Below are positions 1 through 7,473 of a DNA stretch of 64,000 nucleotides, in pieces (within the stretch, counting starts at the first letter, position 1; each line of letters begins with the position of its first letter). The DNA comes from Comamonas denitrificans (GTDB taxonomy: Bacteria; Pseudomonadota; Gammaproteobacteria; Burkholderiales; Burkholderiaceae_C). Below the pieces are notes generated by a model, which did not search any database, was not told the origin of the DNA, and saw only the letters and a list, made by a program, of their open reading frames with translations. The DNA is taken from positions 62,001-126,000 of the forward strand of contig NZ_JAFNME010000002.1 of assembly GCF_017368815.1 (NCBI RefSeq). Reading direction: 5' to 3'. Made by a program: the position numbers and the translations under genes.

Positions 1-69
1 GCAGTAAAAATCGCCTGCGGGGTTCAGGTCGTGGGCGGTCAGTTCAACGGGGGCCGTGGTGGTGGTCAT
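1..69 (-). CDS. Zinc-finger domain protein (zf-CHCC type), N-terminal fragment
   Basis: Only the first 23 codons are present; the gene runs off the left edge. Translation from the ATG at 69 gives a threonine-rich start, then VELTAHDLNPAGDFYC. I recognise this as the opening of the small (about 60-70 residue) zinc-finger proteins of Comamonadaceae with a conserved Cys-His-Cys-Cys site, of unknown function. The last visible residue would be the first zinc-ligand cysteine. It lies 85 bp downstream of radA on the same strand, with a purine-rich AAGAGA before the start. The assignment rests on a short N-terminal match and is tentative. Confidence 0.55.
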   Translation of the reverse strand, partial: MTTTTAPVELTAHDLNPAGDFYC

Positions 70-154
70 GGGGACGGTCTCTTTCGGTCAAATCAATCGA
101 ATTTATGGGATAGGGCACTCACGCGGCGGATTTTACGCCGGGGGTGCGCAGCCC

Positions 155-1540
155 TTACTCCAAGCCGCGCAAGGTGTCCATCGCCTCATCCACGCGCTCC
201 ACCGCGTGAATGCTCAGGCCGGGGATGGCGCGTTTTGGGGCGTTGGCCTTGGGCACGATGGCGGTGGTAAAGCCCAGCTTGGCCGCTTCCTTCAGGCGCT
301 CTTGGCCGCGCGGGGCGGGGCGGATTTCGCCGGCCAGGCCCACTTCGCCAAAGGCGATAAAGCCGCGCGGCAGTGGTTTGCCGCGCAGGCTGCTGGTGAT
401 GGCCAGCATCACCGCTAAATCCGCTGCCGGTTCGCTGATGCGCACGCCACCGACGGCATTCACAAACACATCCTGATCGGCACAGGCCACACCGGCGTGG
501 CGGCTGAGCACGGCCAGCAGCATCGCCAGGCGGTCGCGCTCTAGGCCCACCGACAGGCGCCGGGGCGCGGGGCTGCCGCCATCGACCAGGGCTTGAATTT
601 CGACCAGCAGCGGGCGCGTGCCTTCCAGCGTGACCAGCACGCAGCTGCCGGGTACCGGCTCGCTGTGCTGGCTCAAGAAAATAGCGCTGGGGTTGGAAAC
701 GCCTTTGAGGCCTTTTTCCGTCATGGCGAACACGCCGATTTCGTTCACCGCGCCAAAGCGGTTTTTGATGGCGCGAATCAGGCGGTGCGGGCTGTGCGTG
801 TCGCCCTCAAAGTACAGCACCGTATCGACCATGTGCTCCAGCACGCGTGGCCCGGCCAGGGCGCCCTCTTTGGTCACGTGGCCGACCAAGATGACGGTGA
901 TGCCCGTGCTTTTGGCCATGCGGGTGAGGTGGGCGGCGCACTCGCGCACCTGGGCCACCGAGCCGGGGGCGCTGCTCAGTTGGTCGGAGTACACGGTTTG
1001 GATCGAGTCAATCACCGCCACCGCCGGTTGCACGGCATCAATGGTGGCCAGGATTTTTTCGAGTTGAATTTCAGCCAGCAAATTGACCTGGCTGCCCTCA
1101 ATGCCCAAACGGCGCGAGCGCAGCGCCACCTGCGCCCCGCTTTCTTCGCCGGTGACGTACAGCGTGGGCAAGCCGCTGCGCTGCAGCGCATCCATGGCCT
1201 GCAGCAGCAGGGTGGATTTGCCAATGCCGGGGTCGCCACCGATCAGCACCACGCCGCCCTCGACCACGCCGCCGCCCAGCACGCGGTCCAGCTCGCTCAG
1301 GCCGCTGGGGGTGCGGGCGACATCCTGCGCCTCGATGGCTGCCAGCGGGGTGACCGGCTGGGCGTTGGCCAGCCCGGCATAGCCTTGGGGCGTGCCCAGG
1401 CGGTTTTTGCCACCGCTGGCCGATTCGGCCACGGTTTCCACCAGGCTGTTCCACGCGCCGCAGCTGGGGCATTTGCCCAACCAGCGCGGCGAGGTGCCGC
1501 CGCAGGCGTTGCAGGTAAAAAGGGTTTTTTCTTTGGCCAC
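155..1540 (-). CDS. radA: DNA repair protein RadA
   Basis: RadA (also called Sms) is a RecA-like ATPase that promotes branch migration during homologous recombination and repair in the cytoplasm. The 461-residue product shows the family's layout. A C4 zinc finger has cysteines at about 10, 13, 24 and 27. A RecA-like ATPase core carries the Walker A motif GGDPGIGKST near residue 100. The RadA-specific KNRFG motif sits near residue 260. The C-terminal part is a Lon-protease-like domain. Length is normal for the family. The start is GTG, because no ATG lies in frame between it and the upstream repeat. The start abuts a large hairpin repeat, so its promoter must lie within or beyond that repeat. 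Confidence 0.96.
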   Translation of the reverse strand: MAKEKTLFTCNACGGTSPRWLGKCPSCGAWNSLVETVAESASGGKNRLGTPQGYAGLANAQPVTPLAAIEAQDVARTPSGLSELDRVLGGGVVEGGVVLIGGDPGIGKSTLLLQAMDALQRSGLPTLYVTGEESGAQVALRSRRLGIEGSQVNLLAEIQLEKILATIDAVQPAVAVIDSIQTVYSDQLSSAPGSVAQVRECAAHLTRMAKSTGITVILVGHVTKEGALAGPRVLEHMVDTVLYFEGDTHSPHRLIRAIKNRFGAVNEIGVFAMTEKGLKGVSNPSAIFLSQHSEPVPGSCVLVTLEGTRPLLVEIQALVDGGSPAPRRLSVGLERDRLAMLLAVLSRHAGVACADQDVFVNAVGGVRISEPAADLAVMLAITSSLRGKPLPRGFIAFGEVGLAGEIRPAPRGQERLKEAAKLGFTTAIVPKANAPKRAIPGLSIHAVERVDEAMDTLRGLE

Positions 1541-1552
1541 AATAAAAAAAGG

Positions 1553-1628
1553 AGCTGCTTGCGCTTTAAATTCAACAATTTCAAGCTTGTTTTTTATGAA
1601 ATTGCTTGTTTTTAAAGCGCAAGCAGCT
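1553..1628. repeat. Intergenic hairpin repeat, AGCT family, copy 1
   Basis: Two perfect 18-bp arms (1553-1570 and 1611-1628, beginning AGCTGCTTGCGCTTTAAA) enclose a second perfect 8-bp stem (1576-1583 with 1597-1604). The element sits immediately upstream of the radA start. Its outer sequence AGCTGCTTGCGCT recurs around other intergenic hairpins in this window. Confidence 0.85.
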
Positions 1629-1667
1629 ATTTGTAAAAGTTTAAATTACGGGGTCTGTCACGTTCTA

Positions 1668-1831
1668 AGAACGTGTTCACAACCTCCTCGCGGGTGTGCA
1701 GTCGCGGCCTCGGGCGGTCTGCGGCGTTGCAAATCCTCGCCATAGCTACCGCTATGTCTGTGGTTTGCGCCTTGCAGCCCATCCCGATCCGCATCCCGCA
1801 CCCCTTCGCGTGGAGATCATGAACACGTTCT
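1668..1831. mobile_element. MITE-like 164-bp element with terminal inverted repeats
   Basis: The left end AGAACGTGTTCACAACCTC and the inverted right end AGAACGTGTTCATGATCTC agree at 16 of 19 positions. The interior folds back on itself around the perfect stem-loop CATAGC-TACC-GCTATG. No coding capacity is seen. The right end overlaps the stop codon of the PagL-like gene at 1830-1832. Just outside the left end the TIR core is mirrored (CACGTTCT-A-AGAACGTG, 1659-1675). No transposase is present in the window, so mobility is inferred from structure only. Confidence 0.5.
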
Positions 1832-2375
1832 AAAAAGCCACGGCATAGCGAAGCAGCAGGAAATTATCGCCAGGGTTGGGTTTTTTCAGCCCAGCATTGG
1901 ACTGGTGCTGCACCCGCAGCGCCAAGGCATGGCGGCCCTGGGGGCCGAAGTTGCGCCCCACGCCCAGGTGCGAGGCAAAGTTGTAGCGGGTGCTGAAGTA
2001 TTTATCGCCGTTGGCGTAGTGGCGGTTGTGCCAGACCAGGCCCGTGCCCGCTTCCACAAACCAGCGCGATGCGCCCTGGGCGGGCCGCCAGCGCAGATTG
2101 ATGCCCGCACCCAAGGCGGTCACGCTGCGGCGCTGGGCCCCTTCAGGGCGGGCCGAGAGGGTGCCCAGCCCCAGATCCCACGCCCCCGTCAGCTGCCCGC
2201 TGCCCAGGGCATGCGCCCAGTTCCAGGGCAGGGTCACCCCCAGCGTTGCGGTATAAGCACCATGCCTGCCGCTGCCCGCTTGCAGGTACAGGCTGGGGCT
2301 GTCTTGGCTTTGCGCCGCTGCCCATGGCGAGGCCAGCAACAGGGCGAAGCCGAATGCAGAGGTGATGTTTTTCAT
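1830..2375 (-). CDS. pagL: PagL-like lipid A 3-O-deacylase (acyloxyacyl hydrolase family)
   Basis: PagL enzymes are outer-membrane beta-barrels that remove the 3-O-linked acyl chain of lipid A and so modify lipopolysaccharide. The 181-residue product starts with a signal peptide (cleavage probably after AAAQ, about residue 22). It continues with alternating strands typical of a small barrel and ends in F. The sequence HQSNAGLKKPNPGDN near residue 155 matches the catalytic His-x-Ser-Asn region of PagL. The gene is divergent from recQ with 98 bp between the starts. Its TAG stop lies partly in the end of the MITE-like element at 1668-1831, so that element may have trimmed or replaced the original 3' end. 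The family call is firm; the exact acyl specificity is inferred. Confidence 0.82.
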   Translation of the reverse strand: MKNITSAFGFALLLASPWAAAQSQDSPSLYLQAGSGRHGAYTATLGVTLPWNWAHALGSGQLTGAWDLGLGTLSARPEGAQRRSVTALGAGINLRWRPAQGASRWFVEAGTGLVWHNRHYANGDKYFSTRYNFASHLGVGRNFGPQGRHALALRVQHQSNAGLKKPNPGDNFLLLRYAVAF

Positions 2376-2473
2376 TTCAGCACTCCTTTCTCAAACAGAA
2401 CGCCACCGCGTTCAGCACCATCGTGAACCGCTGAGGGGAAAATACCCTTCTGGCAAACCCTGGAGGATACTTT

Positions 2474-4345
2474 TTGGCACCCACCCCGCACTCCGTTCTA
2501 CACGATATTTTTGGCTACGACAGCTTTCGCGGGCCACAGCAGGGCATTGTCGAGCACGTCACCGCCGGGGGCGATGCGCTGGTGCTGATGCCCACCGGCG
2601 GCGGCAAAAGCCTGTGCTACCAGATTCCGGCCATCGTGCGCCAGCAGCAGGGGCTGGGCTGCAGCATCGTCGTCTCGCCGCTGATTGCGCTGATGCACGA
2701 CCAGGTGGGGGCGCTGCACGAGGCCGGGGTGGATGCCGCATTCCTCAACTCATCGCAATCTTACGAGCAGGCGCAAGAGGTCGAATGGCGCTTGCAAAGT
2801 GGGCAGATTACGCTGCTGTACGTGGCCCCTGAGCGGCTGGTCACGCCGCGCTTTCTGGGCCTGCTCGATGCCTTGTACGCCCAGGGGCAACTGGCGCTGT
2901 TTGCCATTGACGAGGCGCATTGCGTCAGCCAATGGGGGCACGACTTTCGCCCCGAATACCGCCAACTGGCCCTGCTGCACGAGCGCTATGCGGGCGTGCC
3001 GCGCATCGCCCTGACCGCCACCGCCGACGACCTGACCCGTGCCGACATGGTGCAGGGCCTGCACCTGCAAAACGCGCAGCAGTTCATCAGCAGCTTTGAC
3101 CGGCCCAACATCCGTTACCGCATCGTCGAAAAAAAAGATGCCTTTGCGCAGCTGCAGCGCTTTATCCAGCACGAGCACGCGGGCGATGCCGGCGTGGTCT
3201 ATGCCCAGTCGCGCCGCCGTGTCGAAGAGCTGGCCGAGAAGCTGCAGCAGTCCGGCATCCACGCCTTGCCCTACCACGCCGGGCTGCCGCCCGAGGTGCG
3301 GGCGGGCAACCAGCACCGCTTTTTGCGCGAAGAAGGCGTGGTGATGGTCGCCACCATCGCCTTTGGCATGGGCATCGACAAGCCCGATGTGCGCTTTGTG
3401 GCCCACGTCGATATGCCCAAAAACATCGAAAGCTACTACCAGGAAACCGGCCGCGCCGGGCGCGATGGGCTGCCCGCGCAGGCGTGGATGGCCTACGGCC
3501 TGGCCGACGTGGTGAACCAGCGGCGCATGATTGACGAGGGCGAGGCCGAGCAAGCCTTCAAAGCCATCCTGCGCGGCAAGCTCGATGCCCTGCTCGCTCT
3601 GGCCGAGGCCACCGACTGCCGCCGCCAGCGCCTGCTGGCCTACTTTGGCGAAGCCAGCGGCCCGTGCGGCAACTGCGACAACTGCCTGCAGCCGCCCGCG
3701 CTGTGGGATGGCACGGATGCGGCGCGCAAGCTGCTCTCCACCATCTACCGCGTACACCAAAAAAGCGCCCTGACCTTTGGCGCGGGCCACATCATCGACG
3801 TGCTGCGCGGCAAAGATTCAGACAAAGTGCGCCAGTACGGGCACGAGAGCATTTCCACCTTTGGCGTGGGCGCACAGTACTCCGAGGCGCAGCTCAAAGC
3901 CATCATGCGCCAGCTGCTGGCCACCGGCGCACTGGGCCTGCACAAGGTGACCAGCGAAAACAGCGGCCATGTGTTTGACACGCTCACGCTCACCGATGCC
4001 TCCCGCGCCGTGCTGCAAGGCCAGGTGCAGGTGCTGCTGCGCGAAAGCCTGGCCGCCACCCGCACGCGCCGCCCCAAAGCCACCCCGGCCAACGTCGCCG
4101 CCCAAGACCTGGGGCCGGACGCACAGGCGCGCTTTATCAACCTCAAAGCCTGGCGCAGCGAAGTGGCCAAGGCGCACGACCTGCCCGCCTACGTCATCTT
4201 CAACGATGCCACGCTGGTGGGCATTGCCCAGCGCAACCCGCAAACCCTGGCCGATTTGCACGGCATCAGCGGCATTGGTGCCAAAAAGCTCGAAGCCTAT
4301 GGCGCGGAAGTGTTGCGCGTGATTCAACCGGGCACCAAACTATAA
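2474..4345 (+). CDS. recQ: ATP-dependent DNA helicase RecQ
   Basis: RecQ is a 3'-5' DNA helicase that unwinds recombination intermediates and stalled forks. The 623-residue protein has helicase motif I TGGGKS near residue 42 and the DEAH box near 146. An RQC zinc site (CGNCDNC) sits near 395, and a C-terminal HRDC domain fills the last 75 residues. A TTG start is chosen because a good Shine-Dalgarno sequence (GGAGG at 2462-2466) lies 7 bp upstream and no better ATG or GTG precedes the conserved [13 protein letters not shown] start of the helicase domain. Length and domain order are standard. It is transcribed away from the PagL-like gene. Confidence 0.96.
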   Translation: MAPTPHSVLHDIFGYDSFRGPQQGIVEHVTAGGDALVLMPTGGGKSLCYQIPAIVRQQQGLGCSIVVSPLIALMHDQVGALHEAGVDAAFLNSSQSYEQAQEVEWRLQSGQITLLYVAPERLVTPRFLGLLDALYAQGQLALFAIDEAHCVSQWGHDFRPEYRQLALLHERYAGVPRIALTATADDLTRADMVQGLHLQNAQQFISSFDRPNIRYRIVEKKDAFAQLQRFIQHEHAGDAGVVYAQSRRRVEELAEKLQQSGIHALPYHAGLPPEVRAGNQHRFLREEGVVMVATIAFGMGIDKPDVRFVAHVDMPKNIESYYQETGRAGRDGLPAQAWMAYGLADVVNQRRMIDEGEAEQAFKAILRGKLDALLALAEATDCRRQRLLAYFGEASGPCGNCDNCLQPPALWDGTDAARKLLSTIYRVHQKSALTFGAGHIIDVLRGKDSDKVRQYGHESISTFGVGAQYSEAQLKAIMRQLLATGALGLHKVTSENSGHVFDTLTLTDASRAVLQGQVQVLLRESLAATRTRRPKATPANVAAQDLGPDAQARFINLKAWRSEVAKAHDLPAYVIFNDATLVGIAQRNPQTLADLHGISGIGAKKLEAYGAEVLRVIQPGTKL

Positions 4346-4394
4346 AAATGGCCGCGGCCCACCATCCATCCACTGTGTCCCAAAAGGAGCGTCC

Positions 4395-5054
4395 GTGAAG
4401 TTCTTATCCTCCCGCCTCCCCACCCGCAAGCAGCACCCCTTGCGCCACATGCGCCTGCCACTGGTGGGCGTAGCCTTGCTGGGCAGCCTGCTGCTCAACG
4501 GCTGCGCCGTCATGAGCGCTGAAGAATGCACCCATGCCGACTGGTACGCCCTGGGCCAAGCAGACGGCGCCAAGGGCCGCGACCGGCAGTACCTGCAGGA
4601 GCGCATCAGCGTCTGTGCGAAAGCACAGGTGACTGCCGACACGGGCCGCTACGCGCAAGGCTATGCCCAGGGGCTGCAGCAGTATTGCGTGGTTGAAAAC
4701 GCCTTCTCGCTTGGTGCCAATGGGGGCCAGTACAAGGGCGTGTGCCCTGCGGCCATCGACCCGCAGTTTCGTCGCCGCTTTGATGCGGGTCGTGCGATCT
4801 ATGACACCCGGCAGGAAGTCAAACGCCTGCAAGAGCGCATCAACGACAAAGAGCGCGAACTGACCCAGACCCACAAGGACGAGGAACGCAAGCTGCGCGA
4901 CCCGAAAAACGCCGACGAACGCCGCCGCATCCAGCGCGATTTTGAGCAGCGCCACCACCGGCTGCGCTCTGAGATCGAGCAACTGGACCGCCAGCTGTAC
5001 CGCGCCCGCGACCAGCAATACGATGCAGAGCGCCGGGGCCGACAACACCAATAG
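4395..5054 (+). CDS. DUF2799 domain lipoprotein
   Basis: The function is unknown. The protein has a positively charged start, a hydrophobic stretch and a lipobox LLNGC, with the lipidated cysteine near residue 36, so it is a predicted envelope lipoprotein. The middle, with its HADWYALGQADGAKGR pattern, belongs to DUF2799. The C-terminal third is highly charged, with many Glu, Arg, Lys and Gln in a heptad-like pattern, and probably forms a long coiled coil. The GTG start at 4395 is supported by AAGGAG at 4384-4389. It follows recQ by 49 bp on the same strand and ends at a strong hairpin, so the two may share a transcript. Confidence 0.8.
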   Translation: MKFLSSRLPTRKQHPLRHMRLPLVGVALLGSLLLNGCAVMSAEECTHADWYALGQADGAKGRDRQYLQERISVCAKAQVTADTGRYAQGYAQGLQQYCVVENAFSLGANGGQYKGVCPAAIDPQFRRRFDAGRAIYDTRQEVKRLQERINDKERELTQTHKDEERKLRDPKNADERRRIQRDFEQRHHRLRSEIEQLDRQLYRARDQQYDAERRGRQHQ

Positions 5055-5128
5055 CTTCAACCGCTGATAAAAAAAGGGTTTCAGGAACAAAAGCACCTGA
5101 AACCCTTTTTTTATCAGCGAGAACAGCT
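5053..5128 (+). terminator. Strong hairpin terminator, also AGCT-family repeat copy 2
   Basis: Two perfect 24-bp arms (5062-5085 and 5096-5119) flank a 10-nt loop. A run of seven T lies within the right arm and seven A within the left, so the structure could terminate transcription in either direction. Outer AGCT motifs at 5053-5056 and 5125-5128 make it a member of the same repeat family as 1553-1628. It follows the DUF2799 gene. Confidence 0.8.
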
Positions 5129-5537
5129 CTTGTATTGATACCACAGCACCCTGCCTGCCTGCCGGGTGGGCGTGTCACGTGCAGGTTGGGCCCCTTGGCT
5201 TTCGCACAAGCTGTGTTTTGAAATGAATTATTGGCTATTAATACTCAAAAGTTGTAGCAATAATTTATTGAAGCACTTGATAAAAATAGTCAATCAAATA
5301 TTTTATTAATATTGAAGGTATTCACTCTAAATAGCCAGTGAAAAAAGGACTGAACCGCCGCCAACGCCGCTTTTGGGCGCTTTTTGACGGCCCGCTGCAG
5401 TGCCCATCAAGCCAAGGAGGGTTCATGGCGCAACCATAGCGGTAGTGCAGCGATGGATGCCGTCATGCCACATCCACCGGGTTGTGCGGCAGCGTAGGTG
5501 ATGCAAATTTGCCTGAAACAAATATCAAGGAATCGCC
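5129..5537 (+). promoter_or_regulatory. Upstream region of the ttr operon with AT-rich island
   Basis: This 409-bp gene-free stretch contains a strikingly AT-rich island (about 5215-5335) inside otherwise GC-rich DNA. Within it TTGAT at 5277-5281 and ATCAA at 5293-5297 form an inverted pair like the halves of an FNR/ANR site, but the 11-bp spacing is not the canonical 4. A perfect Shine-Dalgarno AAGGAGG (5414-5420) precedes a four-codon ATG...TAG mini-ORF at 5425-5439. The island probably holds the ttr promoter; the regulator is unknown. Confidence 0.4.
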
Positions 5538-6335
5538 ATGAAAATCCCAGAAACTCCTGCCCGCGATGTGCGCCTGCCCGAGATGGGCAAGCGCGGGTTT
5601 CTTCACGATCTGCTGGCCATGGCCACCGGTTTTGGCTTGGCCAGTACCGCCCAGGCCAGCGCCTTGCCCGATCCCCACCACCAGCCCCCGCGCCGCCCGG
5701 GCATGCCGGGCAAGCGTTTTGGCATGCTGGTCGATATCCGCAAGTGCATCGGCTGCCAGGCCTGCACGGTGAGCTGCTCGGTGGAGAACCAGCCGCCCAT
5801 CGGCCAGTTCCGCACCACGGTGCTGCAGTACGAAATTGACAAGCCCGACGGCTCGATGCCCGCCATGGTCAGCCTGCCGCGCCTGTGCAACCACTGCGAG
5901 GAGCCGCCCTGCGTGCCGGTGTGCCCGGTGCAGGCCACCTTCCAGCGCGAAGATGGCATCGTGCTGGTGGACAACGAGCGCTGTGTGGGCTGCGGCTACT
6001 GTGTGCAGGCCTGCCCCTACGACGCGCGCTTTATCAACCACGAGACGCAAACGGCCGACAAGTGCACCTTCTGCGAGCACCGCCTGGAGGTGGGCCTGCT
6101 GCCCGCCTGCGTGGAAAGCTGCGTGGGCGGCGCGCGCGTGATTGGCGATTTGAACGATCCGGGCAGCGAAATCAACCGCCGCATGCAGGCGCACAACCAA
6201 GCGCACTCGGACGGCATCAAGGTCTTAAAGCCCGATATGAAAACCCAGCCGCGCGTGTTCTACATCGGCTTGCCCGATGAGTTTGTCAATGGTGTGGACG
6301 GCCAGGCCAGCGTGCGCCTGGTGGCCGAGCATTAA
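5538..6335 (+). CDS. ttrB: Tetrathionate reductase iron-sulfur subunit TtrB-like
   Basis: This is the electron-transfer subunit that carries electrons from the membrane anchor to the molybdoenzyme. The 265-residue protein has four cysteine clusters (CIGCQACTVSC, CNHCEEPPCVPVCP, CVGCGYCVQACP, CTFCEHRLEVGLLPACVESC), which bind four [4Fe-4S] clusters as in DmsB/PsrB/TtrB. The N-terminus has a Tat-like signal with GKRGFLHDLL at residues 17-26, so the twin-arginine pair is Lys-Arg. Salmonella TtrB is a known case of a functional KR Tat signal, which supports this identity. RBS AAGGAA precedes the ATG. The gene order B-C-A equals Salmonella ttrBCA. Other PsrB-type enzymes are the alternative. Confidence 0.82.
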   Translation: MKIPETPARDVRLPEMGKRGFLHDLLAMATGFGLASTAQASALPDPHHQPPRRPGMPGKRFGMLVDIRKCIGCQACTVSCSVENQPPIGQFRTTVLQYEIDKPDGSMPAMVSLPRLCNHCEEPPCVPVCPVQATFQREDGIVLVDNERCVGCGYCVQACPYDARFINHETQTADKCTFCEHRLEVGLLPACVESCVGGARVIGDLNDPGSEINRRMQAHNQAHSDGIKVLKPDMKTQPRVFYIGLPDEFVNGVDGQASVRLVAEH

Positions 6336-6345
6336 GGAGAAAACC

Positions 6346-7389
6346 ATGGAAATCATCGAACTCCTGACCCCCGCTTACGAAGTCGCCTGGCTGCCCTGGG
6401 CCGTGCAGTATTTCTTTTTGGTCGCCGTGGCCACCGGTGCCGCGCTGCTGGCGGCAGCCTGTGCGTTTGCGTCGGCGGGCAGCCCCCTGGCGCGGCTGAC
6501 CCCGCTGGCCGTGGTCACGCTGGCGATTGCGGCCATTGCCGCGCCCGTGTCGCTGCTGGCCGATTTGCACCAACCGGCGCGTTTTTGGCATTTCTATGCC
6601 CACTTCACGCCCTGGTCGTGGATGTCGGTCGGCGCACTGCTGCTGCCGGCCTTTGTCACGCTGTCGCTGTCGCTGTGCGCCAGCTGGTGGCTGGGCAAAC
6701 CCGCCTGGATGCGGGCCATTGCGCCGCTGTTGCTGCTCTCGCTGCTGACCATCGTGGCCTACACCGGTGCCGAAGTGATGGTGGTGCGGGCCCGCCCGCT
6801 GTGGAATACCGCCTGGCTGCCCGTGAACCTGGCGCTGACGGGCTGGCTGGCGGCGATTGGTGCCATGTTCATCATCGAGCGCTTTTTGCCAGCGCCCTTG
6901 CGCCCGCACGAGGCGGCACTGCAGCTGTTGCGCAGCATCGCCCTGGCGCTGGCCGGCGCATTGGCCCTGGCCACACTGGGCTGGGTCGCGCTGGGCTGGA
7001 TGGCGCAAGCGCCCTCGCTGCTGGCGGCGGCGCGGTTGTGGCAAGACTTTCCGGTGTGGCGCTGGGGCATGGTGCTCTCGGCCCTGGGCGGCGCGGCGGT
7101 GCTGGCCGTGCTCCTGGCCGGCAAAACGCGCATGGCCTGCCCGTACTACCGCCTGGTACTGGGGGCCTTGCTGGCGGGCAGCGCCTGGGCCTTCCGCTGG
7201 GCGCTGTTCATGAGCGTGCAGGGCGTGCCCAAGTTTGGCGCGGGGCTGTACCTTTACACCATGCCGCTGGGTGGCGATGGTCTGCTGGGCATTCTGGGCA
7301 TGGCTGGCCTGTGCGTGGCCCTGGTGGGGCTGATCAGCTGGGCGCTGGAGCTGTTTCCAGCCCGCCAGCACCCCGTGGCTGCAATTTAA
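6346..7389 (+). CDS. ttrC: Tetrathionate reductase membrane subunit TtrC-like (NrfD family)
   Basis: This is the integral membrane quinol-oxidising anchor of the complex. The product (347 residues) has about nine hydrophobic segments and belongs to the NrfD/PsrC family. A conserved region early in the protein reads DLHQPARFWHFYAHFTPWSWMS, typical of NrfD proteins. The start is the ATG at 6346, 10 bp after the ttrB stop, because TAAGGAGAAAACC gives an ideal ribosome site. The frame is open further upstream to 6277, but that part overlaps ttrB. It lies between the Fe-S and catalytic subunits, as expected for a ttrBCA operon. Confidence 0.85.
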   Translation: MEIIELLTPAYEVAWLPWAVQYFFLVAVATGAALLAAACAFASAGSPLARLTPLAVVTLAIAAIAAPVSLLADLHQPARFWHFYAHFTPWSWMSVGALLLPAFVTLSLSLCASWWLGKPAWMRAIAPLLLLSLLTIVAYTGAEVMVVRARPLWNTAWLPVNLALTGWLAAIGAMFIIERFLPAPLRPHEAALQLLRSIALALAGALALATLGWVALGWMAQAPSLLAAARLWQDFPVWRWGMVLSALGGAAVLAVLLAGKTRMACPYYRLVLGALLAGSAWAFRWALFMSVQGVPKFGAGLYLYTMPLGGDGLLGILGMAGLCVALVGLISWALELFPARQHPVAAI

Positions 7390-7394
7390 GAAAA

Positions 7395-7445
7395 AAACGT
7401 AGATAACGCTTACCAGGCCAGCGCTTGCAGCTATCAAAAATAGCA
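7395..7445. repeat. Degenerate AGCT-family repeat copy 3
   Basis: In the ttrC-ttrA gap the sequence ends GCGCTTGCAGCTAT, matching an inverted half of the repeat family. The left arm TAGATAACGCTTACC is a poor mirror. It is probably a decayed copy inside the operon. Confidence 0.4.
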
Positions 7446-7473
7446 AAGCAGCGCGGTCCATGAAAGGTGAACC

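Noticed and set aside
5277-5297. Canonical FNR/ANR site
   Set aside because: The TTGAT and ATCAA halves are 11 bp apart, not 4, so only a loose resemblance is claimed.
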